From: Meghimatium bilineatum
Lineage: Eukaryota; Mollusca; Gastropoda; Stylommatophora; Philomycidae
Reading direction: 5' to 3'
Assembly (NCBI GenBank): GCA_034231615.1
Contig: CM067319.1
Span: forward strand, 10,748,891 to 10,812,890
Length of the DNA stretch: 64,000 nt
The translations under genes and the position numbers were made by a program. Positions within the stretch are counted from its first letter, which is position 1. Every line of letters starts with the position of its first letter. Positions 52,153-62,856 of the stretch are shown piece by piece. The notes below the pieces were generated by a model. It made no database searches, was not told the DNA's origin, and saw nothing but the letters and a program-made list of their open reading frames with translations.

Positions 52153-52514
52153 TAATACTTGTTTGTAGCGGCATCCATGAAGAGTGCGTGTATAAAATCA
52201 ATCTAAAGAGTTGGAAGCATTGTATTCTGCATGTAGCGATCAACAGAACATTTTTTACTATAGTGATTTTCTAGGCAATATAAATATGTTGAGAAGGTTG
52301 TCATTGCTTTCTGTATGGTCCAGATGCACAATTGCAATCAGTGGGGATTGAACCTGCTATCTTTGCTGTCCAAGATGTACTCTGTACCTCTCCGCAACAG
52401 AACCAGGACAATCACTATAGCTCTCCGCCACAATGTTGAACAGAATCATGTTAAGAATGGAAAATTTCTTCTTCGATCAGTTTCTTATTCTCAGAAGTCT
52501 ATACAGGAAGGTGT

Positions 52515-52705
52515 GCCGCCTCCATGAATTCAGTCGTCAGCTGGTGGTCCTAAAGCTGCCCAACAGTTTCAGATCTGTTTCTTGGAGTCATATTTTAGTT
52601 CTCTTTTGTCTTTGAAGAGTGGATATGTCTGCAGAATGTGTTCTGGAGTCTTGGACACTTTAGATATGGGCATTGGTCCCTGGATCCCCAACACACAGTC
52701 ATCAT
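52515..52705 (-). mobile_element. LINE 3'-end fragment
   Basis: Minus strand reads SKTPEHILQTYPLFKDKREL (about 52650-52590), the decayed C--T-EH-LQ-C----R motif after RNase H. Confidence 0.6.
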
Positions 52706-52799
52706 CAGTAGCTTTTGGTGAGGCTGAGGGTTCCAGAGCACCTCCTACCTGGTGACGAACCACAGGGGCAGCCACTGTAATAAATCTGAGCATAGTCAT

Positions 52800-53650
52800 T
52801 AACTGTATGGTGCGTACATGTCCAGTTTCTAATGCTGGGTACCCCCGTCTGTTCAGGCAGACATGTTCTGTCTTTGGTGGGGAAAGCTATGGAGTGTCCA
52901 AATCCAAGTTCTTGAGCATCCTAGAACTGCCCGCAAGACATCAGAGATTTGTGGAGTGGTCATCTATTGTTTTTTTTCTGTCGTGGTTGTCTTCCATGGC
53001 CTATCCTTCTCCCGATGGTGACTGTCGGGCAACCGTAAGGGAAAAAAATCCCTCTTCCCCAGGCAATCTTCTGGCATGAAGTTAATAACCCCATATCAGC
53101 AGAATGAGCTTATAGTAGCTTACACTCGCTTGATGCTGCCCGCCATTAGACATATTAGGTATTTTAGGGGAGATATCAGCTACGCCTGATATTCCGCCCC
53201 GTCCTGGTGGGCAGCTGCTTATGTGCAGCTAGTACTCCACATCTAGAGGCAGTTCCACTATCCACCACCTGTGGATTCGCATTGTAGGGATCAGTAGCCC
53301 ACCTACCCCCTTTTTTGGAATGGAATATTTGAAATGACATGGCCACTAATCTAACTCTGAGTATCACAAAAATTCAATGTGGACTTACTCATGGTGGGGG
53401 GGGGGGGAGTCGACCTCCCTTAATCTACCTTATTACAAGTTGCAGTTATGCTACTCTATTACTTTAATTTTAGGCCTCATCTCCACATGACCACTGTGAC
53501 AACAAAATCATTTAATGGTAGATGTCTTACACACGTTCAACGAGCAAGATGTACATCTGAGGGATAGAATATGTTTAGCAAGCTAGCCAAGAGAACCGTC
53601 AGTGTGCATCCACTTCAATATCAGCGGGGGAAGGGGAAACTAGGTTCTTA
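52800..53650. other. Unassigned stretch, possible repeat at 53100-53320
   Basis: 53160-53290 (GATATCAGCTACGCCTGATA, CCACCTGTGGATTCGCATTG) has an element-like GC-richer make-up but no second copy in the window. Poly-G at 53394-53407. No coding signal. Confidence 0.35.
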
Positions 53651-53654
53651 TTCT

Positions 53655-53992
53655 TCTTCTTCTTTCGTTCACTTGAAACATGTCTATATCTGTAATTCTG
53701 TCTCCTTAATAAAACTCACTGTCTTTTGTAGTTCATACAGTGTCCCATAGAGTTTTGATTCCAGTGTTGTTTCCTCTGGCCAATATGTCTGCCTCAGCGT
53801 TTCATGCTCAGAACACTCTTGAAGTATATGTTTGGCACTCTGTGCTGCCTGTCCACATGTACACATGGCTGTGTTGCCAATCTTGAACTTTGTATTCATG
53901 TGACTGCGGAGTCGGTTGTGTCCTGTTCTGAGACGTAGAATTATAACTTGTTCTGGTCTGTTCATAATATGATAGTCATCTTGTGGTGGTGT
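53655..53992 (-). mobile_element. LINE gamma 3' end, copy 2
   Basis: The 93-codon minus frame: NRPEQVIILRLRTGHNRLRS, FKIGNTAMCTCGQAAQSAKH, ILQECSEHETLRQTYWPEET, ESKLYGTLYELQKTVSFIKE. Shows the C-C-x(n)-H-C arrangement. The 3' end is a (GAA)n-type tail at 53650-53665. Same family as 25455-25757. Confidence 0.85.
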
Positions 53993-54024
53993 AGGTTCTT
54001 ATGAGTTTGCCCAGAGTGCAGTGA

Positions 54025-54460
54025 TATTAGTTCATAACCATTAGTTACATATTCATATCCCTCTATTTTCCTGAGAATTCTGCTTCTTCTGCATTCAGCA
54101 TCTGTGGTCATGTTATATAGTCAGGCCTGTCATCAGGCAAAGTCCACTGTCTTCTTCAGGTCAGAATCTATGGTCATGTTATATTGTCAAGATAAAGTCC
54201 ACTGTCTTCTTCAGATCAGTGCTGCTGCCCCATAGCTTTTGTCTCAAATCTGTATCCTCTGGCCAGGTCTGCCGTCTCTGATCATTGTATGTCAGGCAAT
54301 CTTGAAGTATGTATTCAGGAGTCTGCATTTCAGATCCACATGGATATTCATCTGCATAATTCCTGAGTGTTCTGTTTGAAAACACCTTTTGTGCTGTAAC
54401 TTTCACATCCTGTCTTTGGCAGATTGGTTTGTGTTTCCTATCAGAACTTTCTTTCATAGT
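54025..54460 (-). mobile_element. LINE 3' end with duplicated terminus
   Basis: FSNRTLRNYADEYPCGSEMQ, TPEYILQDCLTYNDQRRQTW, PEDTDLRQKLWGSSTDLKKT, VDFILTI stop. About 65 bp containing GGTCATGTTATAT and AAAGTCCACTGTCTTCTTCA occurs twice at the 3' side (54110-54165, 54172-54215), and the end GCAGAAGAAGCAG follows. Close relative of 62857-63470. Confidence 0.8.
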
Positions 54461-54469
54461 CAGTCAATA

Positions 54470-54890
54470 ATCCTGCAGGCTGCAAGACACAGATTAATTA
54501 TTTATGAAAGATTTAATTGTCTTCAATTCCTTGAATTTATTGCCACCTGTTTTTAGTTTTATAGGATATTTCATTTATAATATCTGCAGTCACTGACAGA
54601 AAGCTCAGATCATTTGTTTATCTGCCAAGCTTAAATATGGCTTATATCGCAGGTAATTGGATGAATTATCAGGGATGGACTATTACTAACTGTGACCTTT
54701 ACTTCACTTCCATGGGGCATCCTATCAACAGACTAGTCTGGCTAATAAAGAAAGGATAAACATGATCTCTGTGTAACAAAGTCTGCTTAAGACCTATAAT
54801 GGACTCTGGGAGGAATCAACCGTTTTCTATGCAGCATTCTTCAAACAGGCCTAATCTAGACTAGCTATTCCCAGGGTTAAAGACTGAAAT
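54470..54890. other. Spacer, nothing recognised
   Basis: AT-rich, frames short, no repeat match. Confidence 0.45.
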
Positions 54891-54892
54891 TG

Positions 54893-55080
54893 GTCTGTCA
54901 CGTAATGAGAATGACCCCATATTGACCAGCAACAACAGCATACATAAGAATAAAAACACCAAGAGGCAGAGAAAGACCAAGAAGAAGTTGGTCTGAAGAA
55001 GTTATCATCATCCTGAGATATCACAAATTAATGCAAATCAAGCAACCAACTGTACCATAGCCTGAACACCAATCATAACT
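54893..55080 (+). mobile_element. LINE polymerase C-terminal fragment
   Basis: RIKTPRGRERPRRSWSEEVI in one frame matches the GR-RPR--W-EEV pattern. Short and decayed. Confidence 0.5.
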
Positions 55081-55084
55081 CTGG

Positions 55085-55195
55085 CCATGTCTTTCTACCC
55101 ATTCTCTGCTCTCTCTCATGGTTTATGTTAAAATCTTTCAGTAAGTTCTTTAACGGGTCCTTGTAGTGCCTCTTTTGGCCACCTTGAAAATGTGT
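55085..55195 (-). mobile_element. LINE fragment
   Basis: Minus reading FQGGQKRHYKDPLKNLLK-like. Same segment as 46395-46450 (GTCCTTGTAGTG-TCTTTTGG). Confidence 0.5.
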
Positions 55196-55383
55196 GGCCA
55201 TCTATACCTACCATAGAAAAGCATTTGTGTATGTTTCTTCATCACTGAATATATTGCAAAGGATATAGCTAAATGCTATCCAGTTTGAGCGATGAAATGC
55301 TGCTCTGAGTAGTTCCTTTGTGTGATTGAAATCCAGTAAGTTACCACATGCTTATAGGACATTCTGAATAGGAGATAATAGAG

Positions 55384-56140
55384 AATGGAGGTGGAGGAGT
55401 GACCCTCAGACTAAAATACGGGAAAGATGTTACTCTAGCCATAGCTACAGGCAAGCTCTCAACCAATTTTAAAGCAGAAATGAAAGCTCTCAAGAAAGCA
55501 GCAGAAACTATCTTACAACACAAAGAACAAGTGCACAGGAATATTGTACTACTAACAGATGCACTCTCTGTCATAACAGAACTGAAGCTACACAGGAACA
55601 TCGAACTGAATGAATTAAGGGCAGTTCTAGTTCAGTTGTACAATAATTTCCAAAGAGTAGTGATACAGTGGATACCGTCACACTGTAACATTGAAGGGAA
55701 TGAAGTTGCAGATAGACTGGCCAAAGAAGGAGGGAAGTTACCTCAAGAAGACTATCTAGTCAGTTATGAAGAAGTGAAGACCATCATTAAAGACAACTAT
55801 AACAAAAAGTGGAAAGAAGACCACCCCAAATATAATGCAGATGATGGGTATTACCAACTGTCCAGAAGAGACCAGGTTATCCTGCTGCGCCTCAGAACTG
55901 GTCACAACAAAATGAGACATCATTTGTACACCAAATTCAAAATAGGTACAACTGGGCTCTGCCATTGCAGTCTTGCGAATATGACAGCAGAACATATCCT
56001 ACAAGAATGTCCCCAGTATGCAGACCTGAGAAACAGGACATGGCCCACCCCAATCAGTGTTGAAGGGAAACTGTATGGCACAGTGGACACTCTAAAACAG
56101 ACAGCAGCGTATATCATAGAATCCGGAGTCCCAACCTGAC
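55384..56140 (+). mobile_element. LINE 3' end with near-intact RNase H frame
   Basis: A 246-codon frame that ends at a natural stop. Residues: TNFKAEMKALKKAAE (catalytic E, about 30), VLLTDALSVITELK (catalytic D, about 52), VVIQWIPSHCNIEGNEVADR (final D, about 105), VILLRLRTGHNKMRHHLYTK (about 167), LCHCSLANMTAEHILQECPQ (C-C-H-C arrangement, about 196), and KLYGTVDTLKQTAAYI near the end. The first aspartate of RNase H (DGS) is missing because the copy is truncated at about 55384. Longest undamaged transposon frame of this type here, so a relatively young insertion. Confidence 0.88.
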
Positions 56141-56144
56141 TGAG

Positions 56145-56394
56145 TAATGATCGCCGAAGAATAGGAGATCAGAGCATCTATGGAATGTGTCCAGAGTGTT
56201 ATGGTGATTTGGCAGCTAAGTAACTGGTCATTCTCTATGCCCTTTTTTTAGGGTTGTTATACAAAGAGTTTCCTTGGTCTTCTTCTCTTTCTTGTGCCAT
56301 GTTGCACATTCATTTTAAAACTTGTATTGTTAAAATAACTAATCCAATAATACAGTTTTAAAACGTTTTAACCTTGATATAATGTCTGTCCTAC
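56145..56394. other. Spacer, nothing recognised
   Basis: No motif or match. Confidence 0.4.
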
Positions 56395-57170
56395 AGGCCA
56401 TTGACAGCGATAAACTGCCAGGCCTGAAGGAAGACATACTAAAAGTGAGCATCCAAAGAAAGGTAGTACTACAGTGGATACGATCCCACTGTGGCATACC
56501 AGGAAATGAAAAGACAGATATGCTGACAAAAGATGGAGCAACACAGTAATAAAAAGACCAAGAAATCACCTACTAAGAAAGAGGACCCTCATCAAAACAA
56601 GAAAGTTGACTTCCCAAAAGACAACTATCACTATCTTGACAGAGCTGTGCAGGTTCATCTTCTGCAAATATAAATAACCCAAATATCGGAGGATGACCGA
56701 CAAAAAGGAAGTGCCGCGGTAACCATACAAATAGAGGTAAATGCAAATAAAGTAAATAGGTTACTATATCAGGTTTTACTATCAGGTTTTGTCGGTCATC
56801 CTCCAATATTTGGGTTATTTATATTCATTTTGGTCTTTTGTTCTTAACTGTTTTTGTTGTCTTTAAAGGTCCCAATTGGACCGACACGTTGACTGTTGTG
56901 TTTGTTCCTTTTATTTATTGTTATTTTCTATATTTTATTATTTATATTGATATAGTAACCTATTTACTTTATTTGCATTTACCTTCATCTTCTGCATCAG
57001 GGCAGGACACAACAGAATAAACGGCCACTTAAATAGGCTATGACTGGTTCCATCACCTCTGTCTATGTAGGCAGGCAGCACAGACTGTGGAACATATCCT
57101 GCAATACACTAAACCAGTTAAGTAAGAGAGGAACACTGACCCACAGAGATTGATATCCACAGAAAGTTGT
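56395..57170 (+). mobile_element. LINE 3' end, RNase H type, with insertion
   Basis: AIDSDKLPGLKEDILKVS, VVLQWIRSHCGIPGNEKTDM, LTKDG (the AD of NE-AD is TD), then decayed. After the insertion at 56667-56983 it resumes as FIFCIRAGHNRINGHLNRL (normally IFRLRTGHNR). VEHILQ wording lies at about 57090. The insertion split the RLRTGHNR motif exactly at the duplicated TTCATCTTCTGCA. Confidence 0.75.
56667..56983. mobile_element. Foldback-like insertion with two interlocked inverted repeats
   Basis: Flanked by 13-bp direct repeats TTCATCTTCTGCA (56654-56666, 56984-56996). Arm A (56667-56705) pairs with A' (56787-56825) at 38 of 39 positions. Arm B (56736-56770) pairs with B' (56949-56983) at 35 of 35. 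The order is A, B, A', B', so the two hairpins interlock. Related to 45115-45965 by the shared TATAAATAACC start and the GACCGACAA...GTGCCGC segment. Confidence 0.85.
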
Positions 57171-57239
57171 AAACAAGCATTTAGGAGCTTTCAAATACAG
57201 CATCATTTATCAATAAGAAACGCATGGTTTGCGTCTGTG

Positions 57240-57312
57240 GGTCTCACCAATGGCCCATTAGACAAACCGCCCATGCAACAGAAAAACCTAAGTAGATGAC
57301 ATGCCGTTATAT
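57240..57312 (+). repeat. Dispersed repeat F, second copy
   Basis: GTCTGTGGGTCTCACCAATG, GCCCATTAGACAAACCGCCC, GACATGCCGTTATA. Compare 18645-18722. Confidence 0.65.
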
Positions 57313-57775
57313 TGAGGTTATCTATTATAGAAGCTTCATGGCATGTCATCTATACAATTATGCCTCTCATACTTTTAATTTTTTGTTACAATGTATTTTA
57401 TGCCATGTTGTATTCTTTTTCTTTATTTGTTTATGTATGCACCCTCTGTGGTTGGGAGAGAGCTAGAGATTTTCTGCGCAGCAGTGGGGAGGAGGAAACT
57501 GAAAGTACTGTTTTTCCTATGGCTGAGGTCCATCATAGAGGCACACTGACTCAGGACGTGACGATCCTTTTGACTTGAACATTTGGTTGCATGCCTGGAG
57601 CAATAGAGAAGTTCGGCATAACCAGTAGTCAATTGATGGCGGGAAATGAGCACAGTGAACCCTATCTTGGCGTCAGTGGCTCGGAGCAGTTCATAGGTTG
57701 AAACCTTCCTTCCTAGTAGTGTGATAGTTTTTCTCTGACTCTGGCCCGGGGTGGGACGAAAATCCATAGACTCCC
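57313..57775. other. Unassigned, probably retroelement 3' region
   Basis: Opposed frames of 88 and 114 codons with no motif. Lies directly upstream of the LINE delta 3' end, so may be its untranslated or decayed part. Confidence 0.35.
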
Positions 57776-57895
57776 CAGCAAAAATGGGTCAAAGGGCATG
57801 AGCCCATGGACCGCTGGATCAGCAACCAACCAACCATCAATAAGAAAACTACACAAGCTGTGTAGACATGTTAAACATACAAGAAGAAGAAGAAA
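57776..57895 (+). mobile_element. LINE delta 3' end, plus copy
   Basis: GGGTCAAAGGGCATGAGCCC, ATGGACCGCTGGATCAGCAA match the reverse complement of 43735-43770. Followed by AAGAAGAAGAAGAAAAC. Confidence 0.6.
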
Positions 57896-58102
57896 ACATT
57901 TGTAAATAATAATTTATTTGTTTCTCTTCTCAGGTATGCAAGCCCACATAATTACAAATTTGCATCGTCTAAGAGTTTATATTGGCTACAATATCTTCAC
58001 ACTTGAATACCCAGCAGTAATGATATGATATATTTTATTTATGCAGATAAGTGAATAAAATAAGTTACCGTATACCAGATTATTCTCTGACAATCTGTGA
58101 TT
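57896..58102. promoter_or_regulatory. Upstream of the sulfotransferase start; possible 3' splice site
   Basis: TTTGTTTCTCTTCTCAG (ending about 57934) has the pyrimidine run and AG of a splice acceptor, so a 5' untranslated exon may start at 57935 and reach the ATG at 58103. No TATA or initiator is convincing. Confidence 0.3.
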
Positions 58103-58664
58103 ATGGCTCTGCAAATAAGTACATGTGTACATAAGTGCCTTTTTCGTAAAAATTGTTCGAGTCAGTTACGAAATATATTTGCAGTTACTGTAAGAACAAA
58201 CTTCCAGTATTGCGTTCTCATGAAACAAATACAACATAAAATTTTACCAAAATTGACTAATTGTCTCATCCAAGCATCAGTTAGACATTCCTGTCAAAAA
58301 AATCTTGAAGTTCTGATGAAACCTTATAATGTTTCTAGATCCTTCTCAAGCCCTGGTCAAGAAAACTCATTTAAATTTGACCAAAGACAACAATCTCGTC
58401 GTCAGAAGTTACTATTACTGACCTATCTGTCCGGATTTATAGGAACCTGTCTACTGTGTGCCATTGGCTTTCGTCAGTATGCATCATTTGCAAGAAGAGC
58501 ACAGGGTATAGAAGAATTGCGTATACGAGAGTACGGTCGGAATTCTCATATGTATCGATACAGAGGTTTTGTTCTTCCAGACTTTGTTATCAATGATGTT
58601 AAAGGAATTCACAAGTACGACGTAAGAGATGATGATGTTTGGGTTGTTGGCTTTCCAAAAGCAG
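58103..58664 (+). CDS. Sulfotransferase (SULT4A1-like), first coding exon
   Basis: Codes 187 residues plus the first base of codon 188. Start: the ATG at 58103; the frame is open two codons further upstream but from a GTG. Residues 1-68 lack acidic residues and carry several K/R, compatible with a mitochondrial or membrane-directing leader. Residues about 103-123 (LLLLTYLSGFIGTCLLCAIG) form one membrane segment preceded by SRRQK. Then YRYRGFVLPDF (about 151-161) and DDDVWVVGFPKAG, the start of the PAPS-binding loop (usually YPKSGT-W). Donor site GCAG|GTATGT follows at 58665, phase 1. Cytosolic sulfotransferases move sulfate from PAPS to small hydroxyl or amine acceptors; most lack a membrane anchor, so the N-terminal extension is unusual. 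Substrate cannot be inferred. Confidence 0.85.
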
Positions 58665-58914
58665 GTATGTTCATATCTTTCTTTGTCCACAAATGACGTT
58701 AATAAAGTTTTTGCCAAATGTTTTTATCTTCCCCTCTCCCCCCTCCTTTTCAATAACTGTCATGTATTTAGGTCACCCTACTTATAAAAAACACTGACTC
58801 ACCCAAATAAACAAGAAAATTTATGAGGAAAATGCATGGTTTGTTTAATATGTATAAAAATGTTTCACTTTATATACACCAAGTATTGTATAAAAAGCAT
58901 TTTTTTACAGAAGC

Positions 58915-60721
58915 ATGAGTTTCAAGGAACATGTTGACCACGCTATCATAAGGGCAGGCAAAGGCTTAGCAGCAATGAAGGTTATAGCTGCTGCGCAGTG
59001 TGAGCAGAGATTATTATTTCTTTTGTACCAGGGTTTGGTTGTGGCTGTGGTGGAATATGCACTGGCAATTCTGACTCTTAGCCAAACTCAGATCGAAAGA
59101 CTGGATAGAATCCAGAATGCAGCAATGCGTATCATACTGGGATGCACAAGAGACACATCGACAAGAGCTATGCGATACCTACTTGACTGCCCAACAGCTG
59201 AGCATAGATTACAGTATTGCCGTGCACGGGCGTACCTTCAAATATATGCAGATAAGGAACACCCGTTGCATTCTGAAATACAGAAAGTTATAGGCAGCAG
59301 ACTCAAGAGAGGGAGGTCATGGATGGGACGTGCTGAGGATGTCAAGCGTGTGCAGATTGCAGGTGCGGAATGGATAGGTCTACCCACAGATTTCGAAACT
59401 TGTTTGAGAGTAGTCTTCTTCTTCTTCATCGTTCTTCAGTCAGATATCAGGTTACAGCCCCAATAGCTTCAATGAATTGTGTGATTCGCTTCAGGTCATC
59501 CATGGAACCCCTCAAGTCTGGAAGAGTGCCGTCTCAGTAGGCCATATTTTCTCCCTCTCTTCTTGGTAGAGTTGACAGGCATGAAGAATGTGTTCTGCAG
59601 TCTCTGGGCTCAGTCCACAGTTGCACAGGTCTGTCTCACCAATCTTCAGCTTTCGAAACATGTGACTTCTCAGTCTGTTGTGACCAGTTCGTAGTCTGAA
59701 AATGATGGTTTGTTCCTTGCGTGACATTTGGTGGTAGGGGTCATTTGGTTCTGCAGTTGGGTGCATTTGCTTCCACTTTTTCTTATATTCTGCTTTTAAC
59801 ATGGTCTTACTTTCATAGTACGTATTATCATTTTCTATTTGTTCCAGTGATCCCCCTTTCCTTGCCAGGAGATCAGCTTTTTCATTTCCAGGTATGCCAC
59901 AGTGACCTGGGATCCACTGCAGTACTGTTTCTTTGGTGGTACTGCTGTTTGAGAGTAGTAATATCACTTAGCAGGGAATGCAGAGAATGGTGTCCCACAG
60001 CTGTGGAGAAAGAAGTGCAGGCTTTAATCAGTGAGAATACCAAAGAGGGGGATGTGATTATATACACTGATGGATCTGTAATTAGGCATGTTCGCAGTGC
60101 TTGGGCTTTTACAGCTCAGTGCGCAGGTAAAACAATCAAGGAGGAAATTGGTGCCTTTGCGGTCACTACGAGTAGTATGACCATGGAGACTATGGCGGTG
60201 ACCAAGGCATTTGAGTGGCTACGCACACAAAAGATAACGCAGGTCTGCATCTTGAGTGACTCTATGAGTATGATTAAGAAGGTACAAGTGGGTCTCGTTC
60301 ACGAACAGTGGATTGAGGCCTTGAGAAAGGCAAGCTTGAAAATGGTTACATTTATTTTCGTGCCGGGACATGTGGGCGTTCGAGGCAATGAAAGAGGGGA
60401 TCAACTGGCACGTGCGCGATTGTCGCACAGGGCGATGGGGCAATGGATCGCGCTGACGTTTTGAACTCCTTAAGAGATATAACACGCGAGAGTGAGACTA
60501 ATGTGGATGAGGATTCCTTTTCAATGGCTAGGATTAAAGATCAGGGATTGAAATGCGGTGTTGCTAGAGGTGAACACTTTGGAGGGCACAGAAGAATGAT
60601 GGTCAACCAGCATAGGACCGGTACTGTCAGCAGAAGTGTAAAGGCGGATACACTCAAGGAGAGATCGGAGCAACTATGGACGTGTCCAGTTTGCAGTGAT
60701 GATGATCCGACGACTAACTAA
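58915..60721 (+). mobile_element. LINE alpha, best copy, interrupted by another LINE
   Basis: Post-RT region: MSFKEHVDHAIIRAGKGLAA, AQCEQRLLFLLYQGLVVAVV, LSQTQIERLDRIQNAAMRII and STRAMRYLLDCPTAEHRLQY, to DFETCLRVV (59413). The nested LINE 59415-59945 follows, then ISLSRECREWCPTAVEKEVQ, RNase H with IIYTDGSV (D), TSSMTMETMAVTKAF (E), VCILSDSMSMIKKV (D) and VPGHVGVRGNERGDQLARAR (final D). One frameshift near 60440 leads to the C-terminus LKERSEQLWTCPVCSDDDPT. All four RNase H catalytic residues are kept, so this copy died recently. The palm domain and endonuclease are absent (5' truncation). Confidence 0.88.
59415..59945 (-). mobile_element. Nested LINE 3' end with 14-bp target duplication and (GAA)n tail
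   Basis: Perfect duplication TGTTTGAGAGTAGT (59401-59414, 59946-59959). On the minus strand the insert starts inside RNase H (TTKETVLQWIPGHCGIPGNE, KADLLARKGG), continues TIIFRLRTGHNRLRSHMFRK, LCNCGLSPETAEHILHACQL and ends with a GAAGAAGAAGAAG tail at 59415. 5'-truncated after about 530 bp, as usual for LINEs. Confidence 0.93.
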
Positions 60722-61045
60722 CTTTCAAACATTTATCCGACTTTCCTCCCCCTAATTCTTTACATAACTTTTCGACAGCCACTATTTAGTATCGATATAT
60801 TGAGTTATTAAACAGTGTCTTAGCAAATGGTTTTTACCCATAAGTCCTCAACCGCCTACTATAATCAATTATTAGTAAGGGACGTCCTGAGTAATGTCTT
60901 CTTCAGCATTGACTTCCATGTGCTGACATCATTTCTTAACTTTAACTTGTTATCCATCTTCTGGATGAATAATTGGGAGTTTTTGCTAACTACAAGTGGT
61001 TCCACTGTTGCCAGCGGGTATCTGCATGGTGTAGTGGTTGCACCC
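60722..61045 (+). other. Intronic spacer
   Basis: No repeat match except an A-box-like TGGTGTAGTGG at about 61028-61038 just before the array; no B box. Confidence 0.4.
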
Positions 61046-61047
61046 TA

Positions 61048-62162
61048 GTATACCATCACTAGCAAACCATCACTAGTTTACCATCACTAACAAACCATCA
61101 CTAGCAAACCATCACTAGCAAACAATCACTAACAAACCATCACTAACAAACCATCACTAGCAAACAATCACTAACAAACCATCACTAACAAACCATCACT
61201 AACAAACCATCACTAGCAAACCATCACTAACAAACCATCACTAGCAAACCATCACTAGTTTACCATCACTAACAAACCATCACTAGCAAACCATCACTAA
61301 CAAACCATCACTAACAAACCATCACTAACAAACCATCACTAACAAACCATCACTAACAAACCATCACTAACAAACCATCACTAACAAACCATCACTAACA
61401 AACCATCACTAACAAACCATCACTAACAAACCATCACTAACAAACCATCACTAGCAAACAATCACTAGTTTACCATCACTAACAAACCATCACTAGCAAA
61501 CCATCACTAACAAACCATCACTAACAAACCATCACTAACAAACCATCACTAACAAACCATCACTAACAAACCATCACTAACAAACCATCACTAACAAACC
61601 ATCACTAGCAAACCATCACTAACAAACCATCACTAGCAAACCATCACTAGCAAACCATCACTAGCAAACCATCACTAGTTTACTATCACTAACAAACCAT
61701 CACTAGCAAACCATCACTAACAAACCATCACTAACAAACCATCACTAACAAACCATCACTAACAAACCATCACTAGCAAACAATCACTAGCAAACAATCA
61801 CTAGTTTACCATCACTAACAAACCATCACTAACAAACCATCACTAACAAACCATCACTAGCAAACAATCACTAGTTTACCATCACTAACAAACCATCACT
61901 AACAAACAATCACTAGTTTACCATCACTAACAAACCATCACTAGCAAACAATCACTAGCAAACAATCACTAGTTTACCATCACTAACAAACCATCACTAA
62001 CAAACCATCACTAACAAACCATCACTAACAAACCATCACTAACAAACAATCACTAGCAAACAATCACTAGTTTACCATCACTAACAAACCATCACTAGCA
62101 AACAATCACTAGTTTACCATCACTAACAAACCATCACTAGCATACCATCACTAGCAAACCAG
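61048..62162. repeat. Minisatellite, 14-bp unit, about 79 copies, intronic
   Basis: The unit is CAAACCATCACTAA. Variants: CAAACCATCACTAG, CAAACAATCACTAG and TTTACCATCACTAA. TTTACC units always follow a unit ending CTAG, creating ACTAGT at the joint. Blocks of 4-10 plain units alternate with variant clusters, giving higher-order structure. Confidence 0.97.
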
Positions 62163-62514
62163 CAGATATCAATGTATCTAATACATGGGAAAAGTCCTCT
62201 TTAATGAAGTAATGAAACCATCCAAACTGATTTCACATTTGAAGAATGCACATGGTGACAAAGCAGACAAAAATTTTTTTTTTACAAACACTTCACAATA
62301 GTTTTCATAAACAGCCCATGATGTCAAGCATGTTTTGCAAAGCTTCACACCAAAACATTGATGGATTGCATGTATCAGACAACATTGATGATTTGCATGC
62401 ATCAGACAACATTTCACTATATTGATCGCAAAATCTGGAAAGCCACTCAATTGGTGAAGGGCTCATTCTCCCAGCACTTAGTGAAGTTCTGAGTACTTTT
62501 TTGCACAGGAGAAC

Positions 62515-62605
62515 ATAGTATGGGGAGCCAACCTTGTACCCAACTTCCTTAGTTGCATGGCAGATGCCAATGTTACTATTCTTTACTCCTCTTTTTGGCA
62601 CTCAG
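62515..62605 (-). mobile_element. SINE family B, 5' fragment
   Basis: GGGAGCCAACCTTGTACCCA, ACTTCCTTAGTTGCATGGCA, TGTTACTATTCTTTACTCC. Reverse of the family's 5' end. Confidence 0.6.
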
Positions 62606-62684
62606 TAACCAACGTTATTCTAAGCTGTGCACCTTATCCTAGAGTACCAGGCACAGAATTGTACACTGCATGCACAAAATCTAG

Positions 62685-62812
62685 AGTTGTGGACATTGAA
62701 AAGGTCTTCAAATACTGCCACAAAAGTGATTTGTACATGTGATTTTCTAGTTATGGACCTTGAAAAGGTCTTCAAATACTGCCACAAGAGTGATTTGTAC
62801 ATGTGATTTTAT
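62685..62812. repeat. 64-bp tandem pair
   Basis: GAAAAGGTCTTCAAATACTG, CCACAA-AGTGATTTGTACAT and GTGATTTT occur twice (62697-62756, 62761-62815). Confidence 0.85.
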
Positions 62813-62856
62813 AGTTACCTAGGATGTCATCTGATTCGCACACTCTAAACAAATTT

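Noticed and set aside
57423-57767. A 114-codon minus-strand frame
   Set aside because: No family motif, overlapped by an equally open plus-strand frame, and next to a LINE 3' end.
58484-58717. A minus-strand frame over the sulfotransferase exon
   Set aside because: Shadow of the plus-strand exon, which has a splice-verified family motif.
61010-61047. A tRNA gene beside the 14-bp array
   Set aside because: Only an A-box-like word is present; there is no B box or cloverleaf.
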